DNA from: Heterodera schachtii
Lineage: Eukaryota > Nematoda > Chromadorea > Rhabditida > Heteroderidae
NCBI GenBank assembly: GCA_023374025.1
Contig: SIJG01000176.1
Coordinates: 119,083-183,082, forward strand
Reading direction: 5' to 3'
DNA: 64,000 nt
The translations under genes and the position numbers were made by a program. Below the pieces are notes generated by a model, which saw only the letters and a list, made by a program, of their open reading frames with translations, was not told the DNA's origin and did not search any database. Positions 38,326 through 50,790 of this stretch are shown piece after piece; position 1 is the stretch's first letter; each line of letters begins with the position of its first letter.

Positions 38326-38654
38326 TATTGATCGAAAATACGTTAATAATGAAAAATTAAATAAATGATAAATTCAATTTTAACGTTATTTTTTAATTTT
38401 TTAAGAAAGTTTATTATTTTTAATTATTCTTTGTTTATTTTTAACGAATTATATTCGAAATTACCATTATTAACTAATTTATTTTTTATTTTTTAAATTT
38501 ATTTAGCAGTTTAATTTATACTTCAAAAAATCATAATCATTTAATAAATATAATTCGATGTTTTATACGAAAACGAGAAATAAAATTGTATTAATTGTAA
38601 GACCAACATAATTAATCTTAAATATTTTAAACGATTTAAAAATATAATAAAATC

Positions 38655-38749
38655 AAATTGATGTATTTTTCTCAGTTTTAATAAAAACTGGCGGGTCAAC
38701 AGCAGATATAAGCAGAACGATAACGATAGAAATGAAATTAAAAATGTAA
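38655..38749 (+). repeat. Diverged dispersed repeat or possible 3' exon, partner of 2786-2880
   Basis: TATTTTTCTCAG is followed by a frame LIKTGGSTADISRTITIEMK then LKM and TAA (38676-38749), which would need one base from an earlier exon. The same acceptor-like block and the tail pattern RT..(E/D)MK(L/I)K occur on the opposite strand near 2.8 kb. Conservation of this short C-terminus argues weakly for coding, but the frame differs between copies at the start. No upstream exon was identified. Confidence 0.3.
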
Positions 38750-40277
38750 ATAAATATGAAAAAAAAAACCATTTTCGTTAAGAGAAACTTACAAAAACCG
38801 AATCAATTAAAATAATAAGAAAAATACTTGTAATTGAATATAATATTTATACTTTTTTAAACTTTAGTTCATAAATAATTTTTTTTATGAATTTGCTATT
38901 GGACATTTTCTTTTATCATAAATTATTATAATGTTTTAAAAAATTAATTTTCTAATATATTTTTTATTATTCTTGCTTAAATCTTGTAAAAGAGTTCATT
39001 AACAATGATATATTTTTGCTCATTTAATAAAACGGATGATGTTTGGTTGTGAAAAAATATAAATATTAAATCATTATAATAAATAAATTATCTATGCAAT
39101 TATATGCAAAACTTCTATGCAAAGTTTATAATTTTTAAAACTCCAAACTAATTTTTTTTTCTTGTTATTTTTTCCGTTTAAAAATTTCGTTTAGGTTTGA
39201 AATTTTAATTTTCTATTGATTATAATTCTATGATTATGTTATTCTAGTCTATTCATTTATTATATCATTTATAAATACATTTTGCTAATTATCCATTCTA
39301 ATATTGGAAATTTTAATTGTACATGTATTAATTTTTATTTAGAATTTCATATGTTTTTTAAGGCTCTTAAATTTAATATTTCAAATTGTTAATCACTCTC
39401 GAAAACAATGAGAATGTTTAAGTTCAATTATTAGTAGGTTCTCCATTAGATGAATAAATTTATATTTTAGTTTATTAAATATTGAAAATGAATTGCTGAT
39501 TTGGTATGAATTCACACGGGTTTGATTCTTTTTAATTACATTTATTTATTTTGAACCAGAAGCACATTTTTGAGTAATCATTTGCCCAGCGATACGCTTT
39601 ATTAATTATAAATTAATGTTGTTAATGATTAATTAATTAGTTGAGTTTGTATTGCTGAGATTTCTTTCAAATTGCTATTTTTATTTTCAGAATATAATTT
39701 TTTTTATTATTATATTTTTTTTCAAAGTATTTTCATTCTATTTAATTATTTTTCATTAAAATATACTTTTAATTTTTTTCTTTTTTGTTTGCTACTCATT
39801 TCATTATTCGCATTTAAATTTATGTTGTTTTTTCAATTATTAATAAGAGATGAAATTATTTATTTATATTTTTATTTTTGTATAATTTATTATTTGAACT
39901 TTTTAAATTTTATAAAATGGTTTTTGTTTGCATAAGTTTAGTTTTGCTTTTAAAGTTTACTAAAAATGTGAGAAGATTCGAATTGGTATATTCACTTCTC
40001 ATTTTTGTACAGTAATTAAGGTTTTCTCAGTTTTCCGTTTGAAAAGTTTTGTTCTTCCTAGAAGAACTTTTATTATCCTTACAAATTAGGGTTTATTTTT
40101 TACTTATTTTTTTTTCAAGAATGCATTTCAACATTATTTATGACGGAAAGAATTCTAATATGGGATAATTAATAATAAAAATAAAAAGTATTTTTAATTG
40201 GATAAAGTTTTAATGTTTCTGAATTGCAAAATCCCACTAAGAACTGACAATTTATCGTTTTTTTTATAAATAATAAA
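38750..40277. other. T-rich DNA, no supported gene
   Basis: The region is T-rich with long T runs. A Phe/Tyr-rich open frame at 39672-39935 reflects base composition (T-rich strand read in frame) and has no coding signature. Confidence 0.45.
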
Positions 40278-41240
40278 CCGTAAATGCTCTAATATCCCCC
40301 CGGGGGGATTATTGTTCAACCTCCCAAAAAAGTGGGGATTATTAGATACGGGGGGATAAATGGAGACGGTGGGATTATTTTTCGACCGATTTATTTACTG
40401 GAAAATTTTTTTTGATCATTTCGCCAAAAATATTATCGCTTATAAAACATTTTTTATATTTCATTTTTGTTAAAAGATTTCTGAATTTTTTATGAAAAAT
40501 TCGAAAAATGTCTAAATGTTTACCAAACATTGACCAAAATCCCTAAAATATTGAACGAAATGAACCTTATTTTACGTTTCAGAAAATTTGGAACATTTTT
40601 TGAGCCCGGGAAATAATTTTTGGAAACTTATAACTCACTTCAAGGTTGCATTGGCGGTGCACCCCAAAACGTCGTCAGCCGAAACGTCGTCGGAAGACTT
40701 TTTAGACCATAACTTTGTTCGTTGTCAATCAAATTAAGCTTTCTTGGTGTTGTTTGACAGCTTTATGTATATATTATAAATAGGAAAAATTTCAGAAATT
40801 TTTGTTAAGTTTCAAAAAAGCTATGGCCAGAATGGACTCAAAAACCTAGTTTTTCGAACTTTTTTTGCCCTGATTTTTTTTTGCATGAATATAAATTTTG
40901 AAAATTTGCAGTTTAATAGCGTTGTTCAAATGCTTTCGAATAATAGTAAGAATGTTTTATTTGGTTGAGAAAGAAAAAAGTTATGGTCCAAAAATTTGTC
41001 CGACGACGTTTCGGCTGACGACGTTTTGTTCTACTCCGTTGGATTGGATAGTATTAGTGGAACAAAGCAAAAAAAAATAAAGAAAATCCGGAGAATTTTA
41101 TGTATTTTATTTGGTTTTTCTAACTTAAGATTAAAAAATTTTACAGAAATTCTGGAAATTTTCAATTTTTCAGAAAAAATTAAGAACTCTGTTCCGAAAA
41201 GGAGTTCAGGTTCTGGTTCCGGTGAATTAAATAAAATTTA
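40278..41240 (+). mobile_element. Pogo-like DNA element, family A copy 1, interrupted
   Basis: The left end reads CCGTAAATGCTCTAATATCC then CCCCGGGGGGATTATTGTTC, followed by GATAAATGGAGACGGTGGGA. Copies at 60248 (plus) and 52440-52942 (minus) share the order CTCTAATTATATGCC, TAATTAGAGACG, TTAATGGAGAC, TTTCGACAGATTTATT, GAACCTTATTTTACGTTTCA and GAGCCCGGGAAA. Ends of the form CTCTAATwAT are reminiscent of pogo/Tigger elements; this is inference. The element is split at 40645-41047 by a foldback insertion, and the homology resumes at GTTGGATTGGATAGTATTAG. No transposase frame is intact. Confidence 0.6.
40655..41037. mobile_element. Foldback element nested in the pogo-like element, family F copy 4
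   Basis: Perfect 29-bp inverted repeats start AAAACGTCGTCAGCCGAAAC (40666-40694) and are mirrored at 40999-41027; imperfect pairing continues inward (GACCATAACTTTG against AAAAAGTTATGGTC). The flanks GTTGCATTGG (40645-40654) and GTTGGATTGG (41038-41047) are a probable 10-bp target duplication with one change, a length typical of Mutator-like elements. Comparison with the uninterrupted copy at 52.5 kb (AACTCATTTCAGGGTTGGAC) confirms insertion. The short plus-strand frames through it are not genes. Confidence 0.85.
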
Positions 41241-42772
41241 ATAAATGTTGTTTGTAATTCACTATATATCAATTATGGAGATAAAAATTTTTTATTTTTA
41301 TATCTACAAAGTTGAAATATTTAAAGTTAATTTAAAAAAATCTTTAAGTTGGGAAATTTTATAAATAACCTATTTATGAAGAAATAATAATCATAAAAAT
41401 TTTTTAATATGATTCAAATAAATGACTATAAAATCAAATTTTCTTTTTAAATTGTTTTATTTTTCTTAAAAAAATTATATAAAATTTTAGCAATTTAATA
41501 CAATATACAGATTTATAATTGCTCAATTAATAATTTTGAAAAAAGATTAATACTTGTTTTCAGACATAAATGAACAACTCACTCTACTTAGGAAAAATAA
41601 AAAACCGCATAGAAATCTAATTTTATTAAAAATTAATAAAATATTTTGTGAGAAAAGCATAAAAATATCAACTAACAAGACAGCAACAATTAATTAGAAT
41701 TTTTATAAATATAAGAAATAATAATAAAAAAATGACTAAAAATAAAAAAAAGTATCACAGAAAACTAATACGTTTTTGTTTTTAACTTGTATAAAGAATA
41801 TAGAAAAAAATAATTTAAAAGACGAAAATTTAAAAAATTTAAATATATTATTCAAAATTGAATTCTTATGCTTAGATTTAGTAATGAGATTTAATTTTTT
41901 TAAATATTTATAAAATGTAATTTAATTTATCACAGTAATTTGAGAAGTATGAAATTTTTTGTTGAACCAATAATTCAATTAAATGCTGCATTCCTTGAAT
42001 ATGATCTCCCCGTAAAAGCCGTGAATTTTAAAAATAAATAAACATTTTTATAATCTAATAAAACTAAATAAAACAATCCTATTTTGTATTAAAATATAAT
42101 ATTGTGCTTCTGAGAAAATCCTTAATTCAAATTAGCAAAAAATAAATAAATAATAATTTTCAAATACATTTCAATAATTTTTATAAATGAAAAAATACAA
42201 TATAATAATTTTTATAAATGAATAATGTGGTGCCTTGTCAAAAATATTTTCTATTATAAAAGAATTATAAAGTAATTTATAATTAATAATTAAAAAAAAA
42301 CAAATTTTAAATATAACACAAAATTTTAATTAAAAAAATATTCAGGAAAAATCGATAAGTAAATAAAACAAGCATATATATAATAAAAAAAATAAACAGG
42401 ACAAATTTCATTATAATGAAATATATTTGAAATTCTATTTAATTTAAAAAATTCTTTATTTTATAAATATCGCAAAAAAGGAAGAAGAATATTAATACAA
42501 CCACTAAAATAATTAATCAAAATTAAAGATCATTAGTAAACCTAATAAAAGGTTTATTAAATCATATGAGTGAAGGATACAAATTGATTCTCTTATTTTT
42601 AAATAATTTTCGATAATTTTATATTACCATTCGCAAGAAAAATTCACTTATAAAAAAGTATACAATTAATATTAAACTTAAATATATATACATTAACAGA
42701 TTAATAATCCATTTTTATCTACGAAATAAAAGATTTTATCCGCTGAAAGCGAGTGACAGAAGTTATTCATTC
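41241..42772. other. AT-rich DNA, no supported feature
   Basis: AT-rich sequence with a small local direct repeat (TATAATAATTTTTATAAATG, near 42170-42220). Nothing else was noticed. Confidence 0.45.
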
Positions 42773-42780
42773 ATCATGAG

Positions 42781-43352
42781 TAGGGATTCTTTTTTTAGGC
42801 AAATGCCTAAAATTTCTGCGCACTTAATACGCTTAGATAAGTACGAAAAAAGCATTTTCCGCTTGATTTGGGGTGTCTACGATGACTTTTATAATGCCTA
42901 ACTTTGCCTATTTTGGACTTTTTGTGCTTAATGCCTAAATGCCTATTTTTATGCCTATTTCGCCATTTTTGGCGCCTTTTTCAGAATTTTTGGAAAAATC
43001 CTTACCAAAAATGCAATAAAAATTAAAAATACACCCCTAAGAATCGACTTGAAAAAATTTCAGAAATACACCTCTAAGAATTAAAAAAAAAATTTTCACA
43101 AAAATTCGTCTACAAAAATTAATTATTTTTTCTTCATAAAATTTTTGATTTAAAAATTGTCTTTATTCGAAAAAACTTTAAAACAATTGAAATATAAGCA
43201 AAATTAAGTGTTTTAATTAAGTTTTTATGTGATTTGCATCCTAAAAAGTGTTAAACAAAATTTTATTAGCCTATTTTAGTGCCTATTTGAGGGTTTTTGT
43301 GCCTATTTGGTGCCTATTTCGCGATTTTTTGTGCCTAAAAAAAGAATCCCTA
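42781..43352. mobile_element. Complete hAT-type MITE, 572 bp, GCCTAT family
   Basis: Terminal inverted repeats are TAGGGATTCTTTTTTTAGGC at 42781 and its exact inverse ending at 43352. The flanks ATCATGAG (42773-42780) and ATCATGAG (43353-43360) form a perfect 8-bp target duplication, diagnostic of hAT insertion. The interior is full of GCCTATTT, GCCTAAAT and inverse boxes. No transposase is present, so movement would need a transposase from elsewhere. Relatives are at 10804 and 31340. Perfect ends suggest a fairly recent insertion. Confidence 0.95.
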
Positions 43353-43360
43353 ATCATGAG

Positions 43361-46300
43361 AATAATAGCAAAAGATAAAATACCAATTCATTAATAAATT
43401 CAAAAAAATCAAAGAAATTCAATTAAAGAATGAATAATAATTTAAAAATAAATAAATAAGAATTTATATCATTTCTAATTTATGCATTTATTTAATTTGT
43501 ACATATCACAAATATTATATTATTATTTCGGGTTAAGTTTTTTTTTGATTCAACAATTTATTTTTTATTCTCATGGTGAGCCATGTTTGTTTCAATGTTC
43601 GTTAGAGGTTCCTTTAATTTTTTTAAAGTGAATTTGTATTTAACTTTATTGTTGAATTTCATTGTTGTGTTTCGCTCTTATTAATAAATATGCAAAATAA
43701 GTAAATCTTTTTATTATTATTATTTGGTTTTATTATTAATGTTTGTAAAAACCTAAAATAAAATAATATTAAAAAATATTAGGTTTTTTTCCTCCTTTAA
43801 TTACGATTTAAATCAAAATTAAAACAATCGAAATTTTCTAGTTTTAAATTTTCTTTACCGCTAATTATAAGCATTTTATGTAATAAAATATTTTGTCGTT
43901 CTGGCGATTAAAACTTATAATTTCAGAAAATTTTTTTCATATTATTATTATTACAATTTTTGCTACTTTAACAATGTTTTATTTATTTAAATTTTTAATT
44001 TGAATAATTAAATAAATTTTTGATTTAATAAATACCTAAACTTGAATATAAAATGATTTGAAATTGCCTTTTCAAATCAAATTTTATTTTAAAATTATTT
44101 TGCCTTTTCTCATTTTTTGGGAAACAAAATAATCAATTTAGGATGTCTTTTTCTAAATTTTTAAATATTTTTTATTAGGGTTTGTATAATTTATTTTATT
44201 TATTTCGTTATTTATTTATGAATTTTTTTCCATGCTTAATTTCATCGCTTCAATTTTTTGCGTTCCACTGAAGCCACTGTTTTCATCCAATTATTAATTG
44301 TCTGTAGTAAATAAATTTTTCTAAAGTAAAAAACTCAAAAGTTTAAAAAATCAAAATCTTTATTGTTTAATAATTTGTTGCTTTTTTAACATTAAAATTA
44401 ATTCATTCTTAATTGCTGATATTCTTCTTAACAAAGTTTTTTAATTCTGAAAGATTTAATTATTGATTTTTACTTTCTTTTTAAATTATAAATATTTTAG
44501 GATTTAAAAATCAATTAATTAGTTTAGTAATTTAGTAATATTGAAAAATTATTTTACAAATTAATTATATTGTTTATCAAGTATTTTTTTTTCTTAATTT
44601 GAATTATATATATTTTTTATTTTCTTTAGAAAGTAAGAATTTTAATTTCTATATGCGTTTTATTTGTTAAGAATAAAATTTTCTTGAATTGCTCTCTGTT
44701 GTTTTCAATAGTCTCTCTCTTGATCTGATCTTTTGGATTATAATTTTTTCAAATAATGAAAATTTTATTTTCTAACTTTAAGCAGCTTATTTAATGTTCT
44801 TATTTTTTTTATTTCACTATATATAAAATAAATTAAATTTATTTTATATTTTTTACAGTAAAATTAATTTTTGTAAAATTTTATCAATTATATCAAATTA
44901 TTTATTTGAAATAATATTATTAAATTAATTCATAGAATTATGCTAGAGTTTTCTATTTAATATTAAATTATTTTTATAAAATGGAAGACTCAAAACGAAA
45001 TGCAGCCTTTTGTATGCGCCCATATTCGCTTTAGGTTTTTATATGAATTTTAAAAATCAATTGTTCGATTTCTTCAAGCAATATTTTATTTGTAATATTC
45101 CCTCATTAGAAAATTGATTTTTAATATAAAATTTTTTTTAAATAATCACAAAATTTATTTTTTATTTTTTTGTAAAAATAAAATATAGTAAATTATGAGT
45201 AATAAACAAACCATAAATAAGCAATTTTTTTTCTAATATCAGTATAAAAAACAATGGCGATGTTAACAAAATGATTAAACAAAAAGAATTTTAAAAAACT
45301 TGAGAACTTTAGCGCCAGAGTTACTATAATTTTTATATTTTTCATTCAAAAAATAATGAAAGTTTAAATTGAATATTTATTTTTTTGAGATTAACAAATG
45401 TCAACAAAATATAAATAAAAAAAATATGAATTTATTATCTTCCAATTATTTTAAAACGTATGAACCGTTTTAAGTTTTAAATTCTTCTTATTTCTTATCG
45501 TAATTTAGAATTAACTCATATGATTTATTTCAAATCTAATTCTATTTTCTCAAAGTTTATAAAATAAATTTTAGTAATATTGTTTGTTCGAACATTTATA
45601 CTTTAAATTTAAAAACCTTGTAAAACGTTAAATACCATTTAATAGAACGAAGATAAATAAAATAATAAATATATTATTAGACTAGGACTTAAATTAATGT
45701 TTTATTTTCAGTTTTAAATGTTTTATTAAAAAAATAATTAATATTCTTTTATAGACAATTCCAAATTTAAAGTTAGTTAATAAAAAATATATAGAGATAA
45801 AAAATAGTTGATAATTTTTTGGTTTTAATAAAATAATTATTAAATAATTATTTTTTAAACTCTTCATTTGTTTGTTAGTTCTTTTTCAATTTCATGTAGG
45901 ATTTCCCGTACCGTTAAACTCGCAATTTGGTCTTGCTAAGTGCAAGCATTCGCTCCATTAATCATTTTTTAAAAGTAATTCTTATTTACACTGGCTTCAT
46001 TATGGATTCGGTTCTATGTTAATAGTTTAGACAAGTGAAATGGACTCCAGATATTGTAACAAGGCAATTATTAATAAATATTTTTTGCATTTAAACCATT
46101 TATTGGTATTTTCAATCTTTTGTATTTATTTTACATAATAAAATTATATTTTAATAACTAATTTAAAAAGATTTTGGTTTCGTTTTTTGTAATAAATTTT
46201 TTCCATGTACCATCTGAAATTAAACGGAGTGGTTATTAGATTAAATAAAATTGAAAATAATCATTTTGCTTTTGACTATATATCATCATTAATTACTAGT

Positions 46301-46980
46301 TTAATTATGGTGAATTAAATAATTGTGAATTTTTAAATTGTTTATGTTACTATTTATAATTCTTAGATTGAAATGATAAATAAATAAAAGTTTTGTATAA
46401 TTCTATGTTTTAAGCTCTTTTTTATTAAAATTTTTCACCATCTATTTTTTAAATTATGCTAAATCAAATTAATTTTTGAATAAAAAACTTATGATTATTT
46501 ATTTTTAACCATTTTTTGTATTTTTTTTATAAAATTACTATAGTAGAAAAGTTGACTTTTTGAATATTCTTATTATTTTTATTTAAAATTTTGTTGATAA
46601 ACTTTTTCTTAGATACATTCTATTTTTTTTATACACAAAATAATAAAATGAATGGTTATAATTTTGTTCTCATTCTACTTTTTTATAATCATTTAACGGG
46701 TTTCTGATATTAATTTTTGAGTTTACATCTAATAAATTTCTTATATTAGTTTTTATAAAATAAAAATTTTTAGGTTTTAGTAATATTTAAGAATAGTAAA
46801 AATAAAAATTCATCATAACCGATTAATCATACCTGATATCAGAGCCAACAGTGTCCAGATAATTTATTTGTCTTGAAACAGAAATATCTTTAATTTTTAA
46901 TTTGTTTGATTATTGCTCAATCAAATCTAAAAATCTTGGTACGAAAGCTCTTCACATGAACGAATAGCTTTACAAAAAAG
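43361..46980. other. AT-rich DNA with weak coding-like patches
   Basis: Mostly AT-rich. GC-raised patches occur at 44981-45030 (listed separately), 45890-45960 (frame HVGFPVPLNSQFGLAKCKHS) and 46005-46060 (ATGGATTCGG, ATGGACTCCAG). No splice chain linking them is convincing. They may be isolated exons of a long-intron gene or chance. Confidence 0.3.
44981..45011 (+). CDS. Possible first exon, hypothetical
   Basis: AAAATGGAAGACTCAAAACG opens a frame MEDSKRNAAF in raised G+C and meets a GTATGC donor-like site at 45012. Unspliced, the frame stops after 17 residues. No downstream exon is assigned. Weak candidate. Confidence 0.15.
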
Positions 46981-47270
46981 GCCCGGATTTTCAGTGAGAA
47001 AAATCGAGAATTAGTACCTAAATAAGTGCTAAAAAACTAACCAATTCTAAAATAGATGCTAAAATAGTTCCCAAAAATTTGGGAAAACCAATAAATTCAT
47101 AAAAGATGGCATTCCAAGGTTCAAAAATTTCCGGAGATACGAAAAAAACGCCAAATAGTTGAAAATAGTTTTTAAAAAGTCGGTATAAATCGAAAACGTT
47201 CAAAGAAAATGAGTTTATTGTAAAATCTCTCATATGTTATGCAAAAATAGTTAAAAGCTAAAACCCGGGC
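46981..47270. mobile_element. Possible MITE with GCCCGG termini
   Basis: GCCCGGATTTTCAG at 46981 faces AGCTAAAACCCGGGC ending at 47270 in inverted orientation. The interior repeats GTGCTAAAA, GATGCTAAAATAG and ATAGTT-type motifs. No target duplication is clear. The minus-strand frame at 47018-47233 inside it is not supported as a gene. Confidence 0.4.
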
Positions 47271-49182
47271 ACAGTTAATTAATTATTAAATTATATTTTA
47301 TAAATATAAAACATTGCCTCTGAAGTTAGTTGATAAAGTAATGTTAATGTTAATTGATTAATAAATTTTCAAAATTGGTTATTTTTTAAATTATTCTATT
47401 TGTAGTTTACTTTTTTACTTTTAAGCCTAATTAACTAATTAAAATTAATTGCTATATTTGAAAAATTACACAAGTGATGCTTAAATTAAAGGATATATTA
47501 AATTAAATTAATTTTATTGTTTTTTACTTGGTTTATTTAAATTAAGTATCAAAATCAATTTTCAAGATTATTTTAACACTCTTGTGCATTAATCCAGATC
47601 TTCGTTACTTTGTTCGCATCTTTACGCCTGTTTTTTGGCTTTTATGTTGAAATTTTTAAAATAAATTCAATTAAATCCATTTAAATTAATTATTAATCGT
47701 TTTGTAAATCTTTAAAAGTATAAATAAACACAAAATTTAAACTAATGAAAAGTATATTATTCTAAATCTATTAATATAAAGAGTATTTTATTTTTATGAT
47801 ACTTATTTTTAAATAATAAATAAATAAATTTAATTGCGTTTAGGTTTTTTATTTTTGATTTATTAACTTAAACTTTTTTTTTTAAATTTCGGGTTCTTAG
47901 AATAAGGACATCTTTATTCATTTATGAATATTTATATATATGCCATACATTATAAAAATTTGATAATCTTTTCGCAATCTCCAATAATTAAGTTAAGTTA
48001 TTTTTTGTTGTGTTGTCTATTTGTTTATTTATTCTTATTTCGGATCTTTTTTTTAATTTTGTTATATTTTCATTTTCATAAAAATAAAATACATAAACTT
48101 TCTTGTATATAATCTATAAAGAAATTTTCATCAAGTAATTTAAAAATAAAATGAAGTATTTCTCAATTATACTAAACGATATTTATTAATAAGGCAAAAG
48201 AATTTATTCCTTATCAGAATTTAATGAATTTTTTTGATGAAATTTATTTTTATGTATTTAAAAAATAGTGCAAAAAAAATTTTTTTATATAACAAATATT
48301 CTAGAAGTTTCTTTTACGAAAAGAGATATTTAAATTTCGGGTCTTTTTTTTTAATTTTGCGTTTTAATTTATTTTTGATTTTTTACAACCTTTATCTGAT
48401 TCAAATGCCTTCTTTTTGTTTTTATTTTTTTTATGGTCTAACAACGCAGAATTATTATTCTTTAAGTTATTAATTCTTTACTGAATATAAACAAAATTCT
48501 AATTAAAAAAATAATTCTGAAAAATCAAATAATCAAAATTGAATATCATTTAAAATAATTACTTGAATTAATAACAATTATTAAATCACTATATAAAAAT
48601 TGAAATTAAACGGATAACCTTTTGAAAAAAAAATTTTTTTTTTTAAATTTTTCAAAATTTTCGCCATTATTTTACAATTTTTTACCTTATGAATTGCAAT
48701 TTTATTTTATTGAATTAATCTCACTTAATTTTTATATTTTAATTTAATATCAATAATTTTAATATTTGTTGAACAGTCAAATTTAATAATTCAATTTATT
48801 TCCTTCGTTTTATGTCTGTGGCTTTTTTTGTTCCCACCTATAAATATTTAATTTTTACAATTTTTCTCTCTTTATAAAATATCTTTTTGAATTAAATAAT
48901 ATTTTAATTTAAAAAATAAAATTAAATACAAAATTTAGGCATTAAATAAATATCCATTTTAATATTTCATTTAAATATTCTTTATTACCGTAAACAACTT
49001 TTATTCTCTGTTGCAATTTATTAAAATAATTGGTATGTGTTATTTAGAGATATTTAAAATAAAATTTTTTTTTTATGAAAATTGTTTTATTCTGTTGAAT
49101 AAAATAAGAAAATAATTTTTTTTTTCATCTGCTATTTTTAATTTCAATATTTAAATCCATTTTTATATTCTGATTGTAAAAA
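47271..49182. other. T-rich DNA, no supported gene
   Basis: T-rich sequence with Phe/Leu-rich chance frames (47924, 48234). A GC-raised patch at 47585-47645 is open in two frames on the plus strand without splice support. Confidence 0.4.
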
Positions 49183-49293
49183 ATGATCCCTTCGAAAGAC
49201 GTTCTCGATTTCGTCGCAGAGTTTTCTGTTTTATTTATGTTATACTCAATTATTATTTTAAATATACATTTGTTTTTTTATTATTTTTCATGA
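49183..49293 (+). CDS. Possible small ORF or first exon, hypothetical
   Basis: AAAAAATGATCCCTTCG opens MIPSKDVLDFVAEFSVLFML, then an AT-rich hydrophobic tail to TGA (36 residues). The first 14 codons are GC-raised and protein-like. The assembly gap begins 219 bp later, so downstream exons could be missing. No family is recognised. Confidence 0.25.
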   Translation: MIPSKDVLDFVAEFSVLFMLYSIIILNIHLFFYYFS

Positions 49294-49472
49294 AAATTTA
49301 TTAATATTTATATATTTCAAAATTCAAGTATTGAAATGAAAAGAACTTATTAATAGTATTATTTAATTTTTTATTCCTTTAATTAATTATATCATATTTT
49401 TACAATTTTATTTTTTTATTTTTTAAATATTTGTAATTATACTGTGCGTTAATTTTGGGGGTTATTCACATA

Positions 49473-49511
49473 TTAAATTTCTATTGGCATTGATTTCCGC
49501 ATGACCAGCTT
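49473..49511 (-). CDS. Possible coding fragment at gap edge, partial
   Basis: On the minus strand the bases flanking the gap read KLVMRKSMPIEI followed by TAA; the opposite strand is also open (IGIDFRMTS). G+C is raised right at the gap edge. Only about 13 codons are visible, so strand and reality are uncertain. Confidence 0.15.
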   Translation of the reverse strand, partial: KLVMRKSMPIEI

Positions 49512-50260
49512 NNNNNNNNNNNNNNNNNNNNNNNNNNNNNNNNNNNNNNNNNNNNNNNNNNNNNNNNNNNNNNNNNNNNNNNNNNNNNNNNNNNNNNNNN
49601 NNNNNNNNNNNNNNNNNNNNNNNNNNNNNNNNNNNNNNNNNNNNNNNNNNNNNNNNNNNNNNNNNNNNNNNNNNNNNNNNNNNNNNNNNNNNNNNNNNNN
49701 NNNNNNNNNNNNNNNNNNNNNNNNNNNNNNNNNNNNNNNNNNNNNNNNNNNNNNNNNNNNNNNNNNNNNNNNNNNNNNNNNNNNNNNNNNNNNNNNNNNN
49801 NNNNNNNNNNNNNNNNNNNNNNNNNNNNNNNNNNNNNNNNNNNNNNNNNNNNNNNNNNNNNNNNNNNNNNNNNNNNNNNNNNNNNNNNNNNNNNNNNNNN
49901 NNNNNNNNNNNNNNNNNNNNNNNNNNNNNNNNNNNNNNNNNNNNNNNNNNNNNNNNNNNNNNNNNNNNNNNNNNNNNNNNNNNNNNNNNNNNNNNNNNNN
50001 NNNNNNNNNNNNNNNNNNNNNNNNNNNNNNNNNNNNNNNNNNNNNNNNNNNNNNNNNNNNNNNNNNNNNNNNNNNNNNNNNNNNNNNNNNNNNNNNNNNN
50101 NNNNNNNNNNNNNNNNNNNNNNNNNNNNNNNNNNNNNNNNNNNNNNNNNNNNNNNNNNNNNNNNNNNNNNNNNNNNNNNNNNNNNNNNNNNNNNNNNNNN
50201 NNNNNNNNNNNNNNNNNNNNNNNNNNNNNNNNNNNNNNNNNNNNNNNNNNNNNNNNNNNN
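49512..50260. other. Assembly gap, 749 N
   Basis: An uninterrupted run of N. The non-round length suggests an estimated gap size. Any open frame drawn across it is meaningless. Confidence 0.99.
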
Positions 50261-50790
50261 ACCGTATATTTAATTGATTCAATTGTTGAATTTAATTCAT
50301 TTATCTATCGAGTTTTGACCTTTTTGTTTTTATCATAATAAATCACTTTTAATTTTTTGGAATTTTTTTTTGATTAGATTAATTCAATATTTTGAGCTCT
50401 ATTTTTCAACCATAATTTTTTCAAAAAACAAAAATATGATGCTTTTTGTAAAATTTTCCTTAAAATTTATTTTCACCCAAATCGTTTCTCAAATTATTAC
50501 ATATTATTCTACATGTTTCTGAGTTAATTTAAAAATCTCGTCCGATTAATGAATATTATAATGTTAAAGTTTTGGCCATCTATAATAAAATCTTTTTTTT
50601 TATCTTTCATAAAATTCTGACTTATTTGAATTTTTATTTAGATTAGAATTAAAAATAAATTAATTAATTGTATATTTTGATTTAATATAAATAATAATAT
50701 TTTTTTTATATGTATTTTTATAATTAAAATTTGCAATTAACTTTGCTCTATCTTTAATTAAAATCACGATTTTTTAAAGTACTTAAGTGC
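50261..50790. other. AT-rich DNA, no supported feature
   Basis: AT-rich sequence between the gap and the gene model at 50791. Small patches (CTCGTCCGATTAATG at 50538) could be exonic but have no splice support. Confidence 0.4.

Noticed and set aside
39672..39935. 87-codon Phe/Tyr/Leu-rich membrane-like frame
   Set aside because: Composition equals that of the T-rich strand; no GC rise, splice sites or start context. Similar Phe-rich frames at 4853, 47924 and 48234 were rejected for the same reason.
49473..50282. Open frames of about 260 codons on both strands across the N run
   Set aside because: They consist almost entirely of unknown bases.
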